64,000 nt of DNA from CAVOGJ01 sp963700865 (GTDB lineage Bacteria; Planctomycetota; Planctomycetia; Pirellulales; Pirellulaceae), in the NCBI GenBank assembly GCA_963700865.1, contig CAVOZC010000019.1, positions 1-64,000 of the forward strand. The letters run 5' to 3'. Of the stretch, positions 37,801 to 47,237 are shown in pieces (within the stretch, counting starts at the first letter, position 1; each line of letters opens with the position of its first letter). The notes below the pieces were generated by a model that ran no database searches, was not told the origin of the DNA, and worked only from the letters and a program-made list of their open reading frames with translations. Both the position numbers and the translations under genes were made by a program.

Positions 37801-37983
37801 GGCGAAGGGTTCAAATGCTGACACCGCGATGGGCTGGCCACCGGCCACGGAGGGAGGAACTTCCCCCAAGGGAAACCATGTGTTCAGGGTGCCTGTTCCG
37901 AGGGGAGCCGCACTCAAAGCGAGTCGCTGTTCGAGATGTTCCAGGCGTAGTGCCCTCTTACCGGTTCTTCTTGGCTTCATCAC
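34885..37983 (-). CDS. LEPR-tagged reprolysin-like zinc metalloprotease with a dockerin-like tail
   Basis: The 1032-residue protein has an N-terminal 'RLEHLEQRLALSAAPLG' tag, a divergent LEPR-LL sequence. A propeptide-like region contains a His-Asp run near residues 198-208. The catalytic domain has the extended zinc motif 'HEMGHQFGGSHTFNG' (first His at about residue 398) and the downstream 'TIMAYAGICG' Met-turn. Beta-sandwich domains follow ('VTWEGGDTQTVTWDVAGTTG'), then EF-hand tails 'DFNGDGQLDCDDVDSLTLEI' and 'GDANLDFVVDTSDFNIWNVN'. It resembles gametolysin/reprolysin-type M12B enzymes. It is predicted to be exported; the substrate is unknown. Confidence 0.88.
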   Translation of the reverse strand: MMKPRRTGKRALRLEHLEQRLALSAAPLGTGTLNTWFPLGEVPPSVAGGQPIAVSAFEPFAISESDMRSLLSAAPMEFTPEAANPLEFALPGPDGSIQRFAVVETRMMEPELAAQFPLIKTYRGVGIDDPFASAVFDYTYQGFHAQVRSPSGTFFIDPYYHLDTSVYASYYRSDMDLATVAAGWNELGVLEDGQLTPDDHDHDHDHDHENHETWDTLDQEVSPADAAPLGLSQPAGEMPHHDHPFDEDTPSIELVPRTGTQLRTYRTAVAATTEYTNFQGGTVNAGQSAIVTAINRVSGIYEDELTIRLVLVANNDLLVYTGADPYTNNNGFAMLGQNQSNLDSVIGNANYDIGHVFSTGGGGVAGLGVVGLSGSKAQGVTGLPSPVGDAFYVDYVAHEMGHQFGGSHTFNGDSGSCAGGNRSGSSAYEPGSGSTIMAYAGICGNDNLQSNSNAYFHSRSLDQIVQLMDGSRAGVGTRINTGNTIPTAEAGSNYTIPAETPFILTGAGSDADGDPLVYNWEERDLGPQQDVNSGDNGSSPIFRSWTATSDPTRTLPRLSNLLANNTVRGETLPTTNRTLNFRLTVRDNNGAGGGVATDNMSVIVRNAAGPFLVTSPNTTVTWEGGDTQTVTWDVAGTTGNGINTSQVNILLSVDGGQTYPYTVLSGTANDGSESILVPNVGTTQARLKIEAVGNIFFDVSNRNFTINERVDFEDPMAVAMAPDLLNPTAIGQTIDVTYTDDQAINRLDLDNNDIEVLAPDGSLLPAQLLFFSPSVNTSPLSATYLVVPSGGGVWTEADAGLYDIRMLANAVRDTAGNPVPAGSIGSFTISFDTRNDPGDFNGDGQLDCDDVDSLTLEIANGTNDVAYDVTGDNLVNMDDLNEWVLNLKGTLLGDANLDFVVDTSDFNIWNVNKFTATTGWCAGNFNGDGFVDASDFNIWNVNKFTSVPRPLASFATTDQTASGAPRAAGADGVFQPQVAGPTLVLPPAVDGIATRDGQGLFTSRFRSPEKERAEVRGRTATIDALDSIFAER

Positions 37984-38226
37984 TTTGGTTCCCTCAGCCG
38001 TTCGGTTTGCCTAAGATCCCGCCCTGACCACGCCCCCTCCGCGGTCTTGGCGGTGAGGACGAGGCTGGTTCGCTGGCGGACCTACACATGATAAACCAGA
38101 CTTCCAAGAAATGCTGCTTGCCGGTGCGGAAATTTCTCAGCCCCCAATCGCCGGGCCCGGAGCTCCTTTTGACCCGCACCCTTGCGACGAGGCAAGTGAG
38201 GCCGGCCCCCAGCGAGGATCGAACCG

Positions 38227-39429
38227 TCAGCAGCTACGACCGAAGAGCGCGTCGTAGGGGTTGTCCGTCGAAGTCCCGGCGAACCGGAGCGGCACGCGCT
38301 GGAAGCGGGCGGGGCCCCCGACGACGATCGTACCCGCGGCCGCGGGCAGTCCGAGGGCCTCGGCGGCCGCGGTGGTCGCCAGCCCGACGATGGTTCGCGA
38401 GTCGATTTGTGGATGGTGCTCCGCGATCCAGATCAGCTCGTTCCAGACATTGAGGTCGGGATTGGAGGCGCGCGAATCGGTGCCGACCGCGACGCGGACC
38501 CCTGCGGCGAGCATTTCCGCCAAGGGATAGTTGGCGTGGCCGAAGAAGGCGTGCGTACGGGGGCAGTAGACCACGGAGAGCACGTCCCGCTTTTGGGCGA
38601 GCAAATGTCGGTCGGCCGCCGAGAGATAATTGCCATGAATCACGAGGCTCTTCCAGCCAGACGCCAGGGCCTGCAGGTAGTCGGCGAACTGTTGTCGCGG
38701 GCGAAAGGCATGCGGTTCCCACACGCCGCGGGCTACGAGCAGCTCACGCAGCGGTCCCATCTGGTTTGCCAGCAACTCCTGCTCCTCGTTCGTTTCAGCC
38801 AGGTGCATGGCGATCGGCACTTGCCGAGACCTGCCTTGCTTGGCGCACCACCGCACGAGTTCCAGGGCCGCGGTGTAGGGCGCGTGGGGGCTGAGACCGG
38901 GCATCCAACCGGCGGGCGGGCTGGTGGCGAGGAAGGTCAGCGCCCGCTGCTGGGCGTCGGCGATCCGCTGGGGGCCGAGCCCCATCAGCTCGTGAAACAA
39001 GATGCCGCCGGTAGGCGGATGAGCGTACCACTGCGTGTCGGCGGCCGTGGTAATTTCCCCAAGGTAGTCGACGCGTGCCTGGCTCGATTCCCGCAAGCCT
39101 TGCCGAATCGCCGCACCGTTCGCCGAGGAGGCGTGTGCGGCGCTTTGGCGATGTGCGATCACCGCTCGAATCCACGGGCAAAACGGCATACCGGCGTGGC
39201 CCAATGGATGTGACAGGTCGCTGAATTCCAGATGGGTATGGGCATTGACCAGTGCCGGTAACAGCCCGACATCGCCCGCATCTTGAACGTCGAGTTGTCC
39301 CCGAAACGTTTCGATGCCGACGACCCGTCCGTCTTGGACATGAACGATCCCATTCTCGATCGGTGGCGAACGCATGGGGAAAACGTAGCGAGCTCGAAGG
39401 GAAAATCGCTGCGTTTCGCTGGCTGTCAT
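38227..39429 (-). CDS. Amidohydrolase-family deaminase (possible aminofutalosine or chlorohydrolase-type)
   Basis: The 400-residue product is a metal-dependent amidohydrolase: 'LLPALVNAHTHLEFSDLSHP' (first metal His pair), 'LSPHAPYTAALELV', 'PIAMHLAETNEEQELL' (third His plus Glu) and 'VAVGTDSRASNPDLNVWNEL' (metal Asp). This arrangement is typical of the ATZ/TRZ, SAH and aminofutalosine deaminase group. I favour the ATG at 39429, which overlaps the TGA of the preceding gene (ATGA); 30 more codons are open upstream but lie inside that gene. Because mqnA and mqnC are in the same window, an MqnX role in menaquinone synthesis is possible but not shown. Confidence 0.78.
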   Translation of the reverse strand: MTASETQRFSLRARYVFPMRSPPIENGIVHVQDGRVVGIETFRGQLDVQDAGDVGLLPALVNAHTHLEFSDLSHPLGHAGMPFCPWIRAVIAHRQSAAHASSANGAAIRQGLRESSQARVDYLGEITTAADTQWYAHPPTGGILFHELMGLGPQRIADAQQRALTFLATSPPAGWMPGLSPHAPYTAALELVRWCAKQGRSRQVPIAMHLAETNEEQELLANQMGPLRELLVARGVWEPHAFRPRQQFADYLQALASGWKSLVIHGNYLSAADRHLLAQKRDVLSVVYCPRTHAFFGHANYPLAEMLAAGVRVAVGTDSRASNPDLNVWNELIWIAEHHPQIDSRTIVGLATTAAAEALGLPAAAGTIVVGGPARFQRVPLRFAGTSTDNPYDALFGRSC

Positions 39430-41667
39430 ATCGTGGGCGCGGGATGCATCCGATGTTGATCGATGGCGGTTTGCAAGCGTTCTTCTTCCGAGGGAAGGCT
39501 GGGCAGACCGCGAAACCAATGCAGGACAAGTCCCGAGGCCGCGAAGGCGGCCAGGAGGATGGGCGTCCCATAGTAGTACAACTCGGTACCAGTCGCGGTA
39601 TCGTGAACGCTTTGAAAGATTCCGTCAAGCCGCAGGTTGCCGGCCGCATATTGAGACATCCAATGCGACGAGCAGATTCCCAAGGCATTATGCAGAGCAT
39701 GGAAAACGATACATGGGATCAGGCTCCGCGTCTTGACCGCCAGATAGCCGAGGACCATGCCAAAGATGATGGCCGTGATCGACTGCTGAACGACTCCATG
39801 AGCCAGCCCGAATAACATGCTTGTGATAAAGATCGCCCGCCAGCGATTTCCAATATGTCGCAGCCCCGACAAGATGAAACCGCGGAACGCGAGCTCTTCA
39901 CAGATCGCGGGTACGACCGCCATGGGCAGGATCAGTTGCCACAGACTGGGTGCCTGGGCGAACAGGTTTTGCAGGGGGGCGAAGGCCGCGGCGTCGATGG
40001 GGTAGAGCACTCGGACCAGTACGTTCAAGGCGGTGGCCACGGGATGGAGGCAGATGGCCAGGATCGCCGCGGCGGGAATGGTCAACCCGATTTGCGGTCG
40101 ATACAGCAGCAGCGTGGTACGGGGACGCGTGGTCAAGACCACCGCCATCAGCAAGGCGGGAGTGGCGACAAAGGCGACCAGCGTGACAACCGTCAGGATG
40201 GCGAAACTGGCCCAATCCGAGGGGAGGGGCAGCGACAGGGCGGCGAAGAAGCGCACCATCAGAATGATCAATCCGCACATGATAGCTTCCGCCGGACTTG
40301 GCGTGGGCGATCGGTCGCGAAACATCTGCCGCAGCCAGAGTCTGACTTCGAAGCGTTCACTTTCGCGGAACAGGACGTTCTCGTTGTTGAATTGGTCGAC
40401 CGCCCAACGGATCGCCATCCAACCGCAGCCGACGGTGACGGTGATCACGGGCAAGGCGAACATCATGGCGGCCTCGTACTCGCCTTCCATCAATTGGCGC
40501 AATAGCAACATGACTCCCGTGATGGGAATGATACTGCTGCCCAGATCGAGTTCGGCCGAGGGGAACATGGCCAGGAGCATGAGCGGCATGGTGATCAGCA
40601 GGAGAGGCATCAGGTAGTACTGGCCTTCGCGAGTGCTGCGTGCCATCGTCGCGAGCGCCAACGCCAGGGCACTGAACAGCGCGACGATGGGAATCAGGGC
40701 CACGATCAGCCACGCCAGCGAAGAAAGGGGAGGGGCTCCCACGAGCAACGACGAGCGATCCGCCATCAGTCCCTCAAACTGGCTCATCGCAAAAGTGGCA
40801 GTGAAGGTCATGCACAATAGATTCAGCAGAGCGGTGGTGAAACTGAAGAGCATGACGGTCAGCAATTTGCCACCCACAATTTCCGTCCGTTCGGCGGGAC
40901 TGCTGAGCAGCGTTTCCAGGGTGCCGCGTTCCTTCTCGCCGGCGCAAATATCGACGGCCGGGTAGAAGGCGCCGGTAAGTGCCCAGATGAGGGCCACAAA
41001 GGGCAGGATCTTCGACCACATGGCGGCTTGTCGTCCCACGGGCTTGGCCACATCCTGCGAATTCAAGCGGAAGGGCAAGGTTGCGGCGGCCTGATGCTGG
41101 GCCGTCAATTCGCTTGACGTGGGAGTCATTTTGCGACGCCACTGATGAAGCACGTAGCTCATCCGCTCGATGAGCAATGCGCGAGCGGTCCTTGGCGGCG
41201 TTGTAGTAGAGAAGCGGTTCGTTTTGTGTGGCATCCGCGGCCGCAGCGCGGGCATCAGCCGCCAGCTCCCATTGCTGCGATGAATCCGGCCGGAAAGCAC
41301 ACGACCATGTCGTACGTTCCCTGATCAATCAGCGCCGTCGGCCTGGGCCGCCGCCTTTTTTGCGGACGGTAAGTTCCTCCTGCCGCACATCCACGGCGAG
41401 CAGCAGGGCTTCCGCAGCGGGCAGATCGGCGGGGTGCGTGCCGTTCAATAGCGGCGGGGATGTCGGCAGAGCTGCCTCGGTGACCAGCAGCACGGTCGAC
41501 GGATGTTTCTTGAGAAATTGTGCCAGTTGCAGGAACGACATGCCCATCAGCGGGTAGAGCAACAGAGGCAGCACGGCAATCATGAACATCGTGCGACGGT
41601 CGCGCAGTTGGTCGCGCACTTCGCGCGCGAAAATCAAGCGCACATGATTCCAACGAATATTACTCAT
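39426..41667 (-). CDS. ABC-2 permease fused to a CPBP (Rce1-like) membrane protease, frameshifted
   Basis: The N-terminal part (from 'MSNIRWNHVRLIFAREVRDQ') is an ABC-2/NatB-type permease, with 'DICAGEKERGTLETLLSSPA' as a clear family signature and six or more membrane helices. The C-terminal part is a CPBP intramembrane protease with 'PAICEELAFRGFILSGLRH' (Glu-Glu and Arg), 'FGLAHG' and 'VFHALHNALG'. The gene breaks into three or four frames between about 41160 and 41350, yet sense resumes on each side ('ALIDQGTYDMVVCFPAGFI', 'WELAADARAAAADATQNEPL'). I treat these as indels, but three within 200 bp leave real damage possible. Downstream of the NatA-like ATPase by 12 bp, they form a transporter pair. 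Confidence 0.75.
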
Positions 41668-41679
41668 GGAGGATTCCGA

Positions 41680-42471
41680 TCAGCAGGTCTGTTGCGTTCC
41701 ATGGGCAAGCCTGGTCGGCGAAGTCTCAGGCCGATCAATGTGGTTCGAAATCAGCTGGAAAAACAGTTCTTCCAAATCTTCCTCCTCGAATTGATCGCGA
41801 AGATCAGCCTGCGTGCCTTCGGCGAGAAGTCGGCCTCGATGGATGATCGCGACACGATCGCACAATCGCTCCACCTCGCGCATGATATGCGTCGAGAACA
41901 GGATGCACTTTCCCTGATCACGCAGGTCGGAAATGATTTCCAGCAGGGCTCGACCCACCAACACATCCAGGCCAACCGTCGCTTCGTCAAAGACAAGGAC
42001 GGGCGGATCATGTACCAAGGCCCGAGCGATGGACACCTTCTGCTTCATGCCGGTTGACATCTTGGCCCCCAGCACATCGCGGATGTCATTCATTTTGAGA
42101 CGAGCGAACACGTTCTCGATCCGCTGCCCGAGCAGATCGCCGGCAAGACCATGCAGGCGACCAAAATACTCGACCATTTCCAGGGCCGTCATGCGATCGT
42201 AGACGGCGGTGTTGTTCGACACGAAACCGATTTGGCGGCGAATGAGCGATGGCTGCGTGATGACATCCAGACCATTGATGGTGGCCGTGCCCCCACTCGG
42301 GCGGAGGACGGTGCTGAGGATGCGGAGGAGGGTCGTCTTGCCGGCACCATTGGGGCCGAGCAACCCGTAAATCTCTCCCGGGTGCGCGTCAAAGCTGACG
42401 CCACTGAGCGCCACGAATTGACCTCGCTGCAAATCGGAATACGACTTGGTAAGTTCCCGCACGTGAATCAT
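41680..42471 (-). CDS. NatA-like ABC transporter ATPase
   Basis: This 263-residue cytoplasmic ATPase should drive the adjoining ABC-2/CPBP membrane protein. Walker A is 'GLLGPNGAGKTTLLRIL', the Q-loop 'RRQIGFVSNNTAVYDRMTAL', the signature 'AKMSTGMKQKVSIARALVHD' (STGM instead of LSGGQ) and Walker B 'PPVLVFDEATVGLDVLV'. The STGMKQK signature and GLDV D-loop are typical of NatA-type sodium-export and related ATPases. I start at the ATG of 'MIHVRELTKS' (42471); 21 codons upstream are open but unlike the family. It is the first gene of a leftward unit with the permease and the amidohydrolase, each separated by 12 bp or overlapping. Confidence 0.88.
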   Translation of the reverse strand: MIHVRELTKSYSDLQRGQFVALSGVSFDAHPGEIYGLLGPNGAGKTTLLRILSTVLRPSGGTATINGLDVITQPSLIRRQIGFVSNNTAVYDRMTALEMVEYFGRLHGLAGDLLGQRIENVFARLKMNDIRDVLGAKMSTGMKQKVSIARALVHDPPVLVFDEATVGLDVLVGRALLEIISDLRDQGKCILFSTHIMREVERLCDRVAIIHRGRLLAEGTQADLRDQFEEEDLEELFFQLISNHIDRPETSPTRLAHGTQQTC

Positions 42472-42721
42472 ATCAGTCAGGCAACGCTCGTATGTTGACC
42501 ACGGCTGGCAGTCTGCCCACTGGCTCCGCCACAACCGTAGGCTACGTCATGGACGTCGCCCATCCGGCGAAATCCAGGTCAATTTGCCCCCATTTTCCGC
42601 CATGCATGTGGCGAAAACGCACCATCCGGACGGTCGGCGGCAAGCCGTCTAGAAGTTGCTTGACGACCCCGCCTCGTGACGTAGGCTTCCGCAGGAAGAC
42701 CACTTTCTCCTTGAAGATTGC

Positions 42722-43201
42722 GTGATGGCATACAAGCAAACCGAATCTCCGAAACGAGCCGGCGCCGCGGCGGTTGAGTTCTCGCTCATCATCCCCATTC
42801 TCCTGCTCTTGACATTTGGGACGCTGGAGGCGTGCTCGGCGCTGTTCCTCAAGGAAAAAGTCACAATCGCGGCTCATGAAGGAGCTCGCGTCGCAATCAA
42901 AAAGATGGCTTCGGCGCAGAATGCCCGTGACGTGATGCTTGATTATCTCGCCAGCCGTGATGTGAATACGGCAGCGCTCAATGAAAATTCCATCACGATC
43001 AGCCCCGATCCGCAACGCGTGGAGACACTCAATCCACTCACCGTGACCGTGACGGTGCCGATGGCCGGCAATGGCATTCTTCCCAATGCGTTTTATACCT
43101 GGTTCGGTGACAAATCGGTGCAAGCCCAAGTGGTGATGTACAAGGAGTTTACCCACCCCACCTACGAAGCCGAATTAGCCGCCGCGGCGGCGGGTCCCTA
43201 A
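42722..43201 (+). CDS. TadE-like pseudopilin-type protein 1
   Basis: The 159-residue product has the TadE signature near the N-terminus, 'KRAGAAAVEFSLIIPILLLL', with a processing-site Gly-Ala and the hallmark Glu of type IV pilin-like proteins, followed by one membrane helix. The rest is a small soluble domain with 'LKEKVTIAAHEGARVAIKKM'. Such proteins are minor pseudopilins of the Tad/Flp secretion system, but no Flp pilin or TadA gene is in view. It starts at GTG 42722 or ATG 42725 and is 14 bp before the next gene, in a three-gene rightward unit divergent from the ATPase. Confidence 0.8.
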   Translation: MMAYKQTESPKRAGAAAVEFSLIIPILLLLTFGTLEACSALFLKEKVTIAAHEGARVAIKKMASAQNARDVMLDYLASRDVNTAALNENSITISPDPQRVETLNPLTVTVTVPMAGNGILPNAFYTWFGDKSVQAQVVMYKEFTHPTYEAELAAAAAGP

Positions 43202-43214
43202 CGGAGCTGGTACG

Positions 43215-43673
43215 ATGATCAAACGTGCAACATCTCGCGCATCCCAACGACGCGGTACGACGACCATCGAATTCGCATTCGTCGCCGTACCCTTCTTCGT
43301 CCTTATTTTCGGTTGTATCGAGTTCGCTCGCGTCGGCATGGTCGAGGCCATTACCGAGGATGCTGCCTTCCAGGCAGCGCGGCATGTGATGGTGGCCGGT
43401 AGCACAAAGGCGGAAGGAATTGCTGAAGCCAATCGCGTGCTCCGCTATCTGGGCGTCACGTCTTCCCTTGTCGACGTCACTCCGCGTGATACGGCCGGAG
43501 CTGTGCAGAACGACATCGACGACGATACCTCCGAGATTACCGTAACCGTACGCGTCAACATGGCGGAAAATTCACTTTGGCTCGGCCGCATGACAGGCTG
43601 CATCGTCTTTGAAAAAACATGCACGGTGCAGACGGAACGTCACAAAGGATTCTATGACGGAAGCAGTGCTTGA
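43215..43673 (+). CDS. TadE-like pseudopilin-type protein 2
   Basis: The 152-residue product opens 'RRGTTTIEFAFVAVPFFVLI', the TadE-type pilin-like segment with conserved Glu after the processing region and a single membrane helix. A soluble part contains 'FQAARHVMVAGSTKAEGIAE'. It is related in architecture, but not closely in sequence, to the gene just upstream, consistent with the usual TadE/TadF pair. It lies 14 bp from the previous gene and about 106 bp before the VWA gene. Confidence 0.78.
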   Translation: MIKRATSRASQRRGTTTIEFAFVAVPFFVLIFGCIEFARVGMVEAITEDAAFQAARHVMVAGSTKAEGIAEANRVLRYLGVTSSLVDVTPRDTAGAVQNDIDDDTSEITVTVRVNMAENSLWLGRMTGCIVFEKTCTVQTERHKGFYDGSSA

Positions 43674-43779
43674 CATTTTGACACTTTACGAGGGGCGGCA
43701 AGCCATCGCCGCTCGCGCGAAATAAAATCAAGGTCCACCCGTGGACACTCCTCTTCTCCATCAGTCAGGGTCTCGTTTC

Positions 43780-45118
43780 ATGTCTCATTGCATTTCCCCC
43801 CGTCGCCAGGGAGCTGTGCTGCCCCTGTTTGCGATCCTGCTCCCCGTGTTGGTCTTGTTGTGCGCCTTCGCCATCAACGTGGCCTACATGCAACTCACCA
43901 CCACCGAACTGCGGATCGCCACCGACTCGGCGGCCAGGGCCGGCGGACGAGCCTGGAGTGAATTCCAAACGGTCGGCCAGGCCAAGCAGTTTGCCCGCCA
44001 GGCAGCGCAGAGAAACACCGTTGCCGGGCAACCGCTGCGGCTGAGCGGTCGCAATGCCGATAACGAGATCGAGTTCGGCACGTCAAATCGACTCGACAAT
44101 GGCTTCGGACGCTACGTGTTTACCAAGCAGGATACGGGGCAGGTCAATAGCGGCGCGGTGCGAGCGACCGCCATCCGAATCAACGGCCGTCGTACGGCCG
44201 ATTCGCGCTCCGGTTCGATCGCTCTCCTGTTCGGCGGGGTCGGAGCGACGACGACCTTTGAACCCATCGTCAGTTCCGTCTGCACTCAGGTCGATCGTGA
44301 TATTGCTATGGTATTGGATAAATCGGGGTCGATGGCCTACTATCAGGACGAAGAGGCCTTGAAGGATGCCATCCAGGATTTGCGCAATCGAGGCCGTATT
44401 TCCAGTTCGGAATACAACTCCACCCGATGCACGGATGATTCGGCGACCGGGTTGTACAATCGGCTCTACGAGCCCGATGTGGTGGCGCAGTTGCCCGCCG
44501 AAATGGCCGAATATGCCGTGGACATGAATGAATACAATGGCTGGAGGTGGAATTCACGGAGAAACCGCTGGGACAAAGGCAGTTCGGGGTCGGCTCCGGC
44601 CCCACGGCACTCCCGGTGGGATTCTGCTGACATCGGCCGTGGAATCCTTCATCAACGTGCTCAATACCACGGATCAGGAAGAACAATTGTCATTGGCCAC
44701 GTTTGATTCCCGTGGATATCTCAACCATTACCTGGAAACCGACTTCAGCATCGTGCAGAATACGGTCAATCGTACCATCCCTTACAGCGGCACATCCATC
44801 GGTGAAGGGATGCAGCAGGCCATCTCTACCCTGACTGCCGGGGACGCACGACCTTACGCCGCGAAAACCATCGTGGTGCTCACGGACGGCGTGAACAACG
44901 CGGGTGAGATTTCCCCGGTGACCGTGGCGACCTCCATCGTGAGTTCGCAAAATGTCACGATCCATACGGTCACGTTTACGCCCGGGGCGGACCAGGAGGC
45001 CATGCAGGCGGTCGCAAATATCGGCGGTGGAAAACACTATCACGCCGACGAGGGAAACGCGCTGATCGAGATTTTCGAGGAAATCGCCAACAACCTGCCC
45101 ACGATTATCACGGATTAA
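43780..45118 (+). CDS. TadG-like protein with a VWA domain, one frameshift
   Basis: The N-terminus 'RRQGAVLPLFAILLPVLVLL' is TadG-like, followed by 'MQLTTTELRIATDSAARAGG' typical of the helical stalk. The C-terminal half is a von Willebrand A domain with the MIDAS motif 'IAMVLDKSGSMAYYQ' (Asp-x-Ser-x-Ser), later 'EEQLSLATFDSRGYLNHYL' and 'AKTIVVLTDGVNNAGEISPV'. The frame breaks at about 44590-44610 and resumes as 'PGGILLTSAVESFINVLNTT', so one base is probably extra; the corrected protein is about 445 residues. Start at the ATG of 'MSHCISPRRQ'; a GTG at 43741 is also possible. It completes the TadE-TadE-TadG set. Confidence 0.8.
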
Positions 45119-45122
45119 CTGC

Positions 45123-45144
45123 GGATCGTGGCACAGCGATCCCT

Positions 45145-45158
<14 letters not shown>
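45123..45158. terminator. Double hairpin between convergent genes
   Basis: GGATCG/CGATCC (45123-45142) and CCCTCT/AGAGGG (45141-45158) form two adjoining 6-bp stems between the tadG stop and the mqnC stop. There is no T-run, so it is only a possible factor-dependent or bidirectional terminator. Confidence 0.35.
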
Positions 45159-46261
<1,103 letters not shown>

Positions 46262-46281
<20 letters not shown>

Positions 46282-47068
46282 CAAATCGTAACTCGCTGTG
46301 CGGGGGGACAAACCCAAGTTCGGCCGCATCCGCCGCGAAACGGCGCAGCCCCTCGCGTTCGCGAGCCCCTAGAAAGAAGTGCAAATGGTCCTGGAAATAC
46401 GTCAAACAGGTTTCTGGAGTGAGACCCACGGCCGCCGACTCGCGCTCCGCCAACCAGGCCACGTCTCGCAGGCCCGCGTCGCGCGCCTGGCTGAGTAACG
46501 ACGAGACATCGGTCAGGTCGATCGTCGGCCTTGCCGTCCACATGGCGAACACGAACGGTAGCTCGGTGTGTCGGCACCAGGTATCTCCCAAGTCCCACAC
46601 GTGGCCAAACCGCGGGGACGCCGCATGGATGGCTCGATCCCCAATCAACAATACCGCGTCGGTTGTTGCCTGCTCCAGTCCCTTGCCAATGGGCAGACAC
46701 GTCGTGACAGGCCGTACGTGATGACGTTGCCAGAGCAGTGTTTGCACCATGGCCGCGCTGGTCCGCGATCCCTCGTCGAGCGCCAAAGTGCGAATCTGTG
46801 CCGGCGGGACGCGGCTGAACAGTTTGACACTCATCACCGGGCCGCGGCAGGCGATGCAGGCGTCAGACACGATGGTGTAATCGGGACGGCGGAAGTACTC
46901 GACAGCAGGGATGAGCGCTACATCCAGTTCGTCCCGGGAGAGTTGGTCAGAGAGGCGACTGGGAAGGTCGAAGGAGAGGCTCACCCAGGGCGCGAGATCG
47001 GTCAACCGATGCACCAGCGGCTTCGTGTTTAGATAAGTGACGGCGCCAATGCGAATCCGCTCGGCCAT
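46262..47068 (-). CDS. mqnA: Chorismate dehydratase (MqnA)
   Basis: MqnA converts chorismate to 3-enolpyruvylbenzoate, the first step of the futalosine menaquinone pathway. The 268-residue product opens with 'RIGAVTYLNTKPLVHRL' and continues with 'LSRDELDVALIPAVEYFRRP', 'ACRGPVMSVKLFSRVPPAQI', 'TLALDEGSRTSAAMVQTLL' and 'DAVLLIGDRAIHA', the periplasmic-binding-like fold of the family. Its stop overlaps the mqnC start, so the two are translationally coupled. The rest of the pathway is not in the window, except perhaps the amidohydrolase at 38227. Confidence 0.92.
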
Positions 47069-47237
47069 GAGGGTTCCGATATTGCGTTAACACGTCCAAA
47101 AGGTAAAGAGTATACTCACTTACGGTGAACCGAGGACAGTCGGAATGGTTTAACCGGTGCCGCACTTCGGATGTCGCTCCATATCGCGGCACGTGCGGCG
47201 ACTTCCCCAGCGGCACAGCGCCTCGTCAGGTCAGCCC

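Noticed and set aside
38195..38225. tRNA-like T-loop (GGTTCGATCC on the minus strand)
   Set aside because: The flanking bases do not pair as a T stem and no acceptor or anticodon arms can be drawn; the match is by chance.
47083..47120. sigma-70-like promoter (TTGCGT ... TATACT) upstream of the WD40 gene
   Set aside because: The spacing between the hexamers is about 23 bp, too long for a standard promoter.
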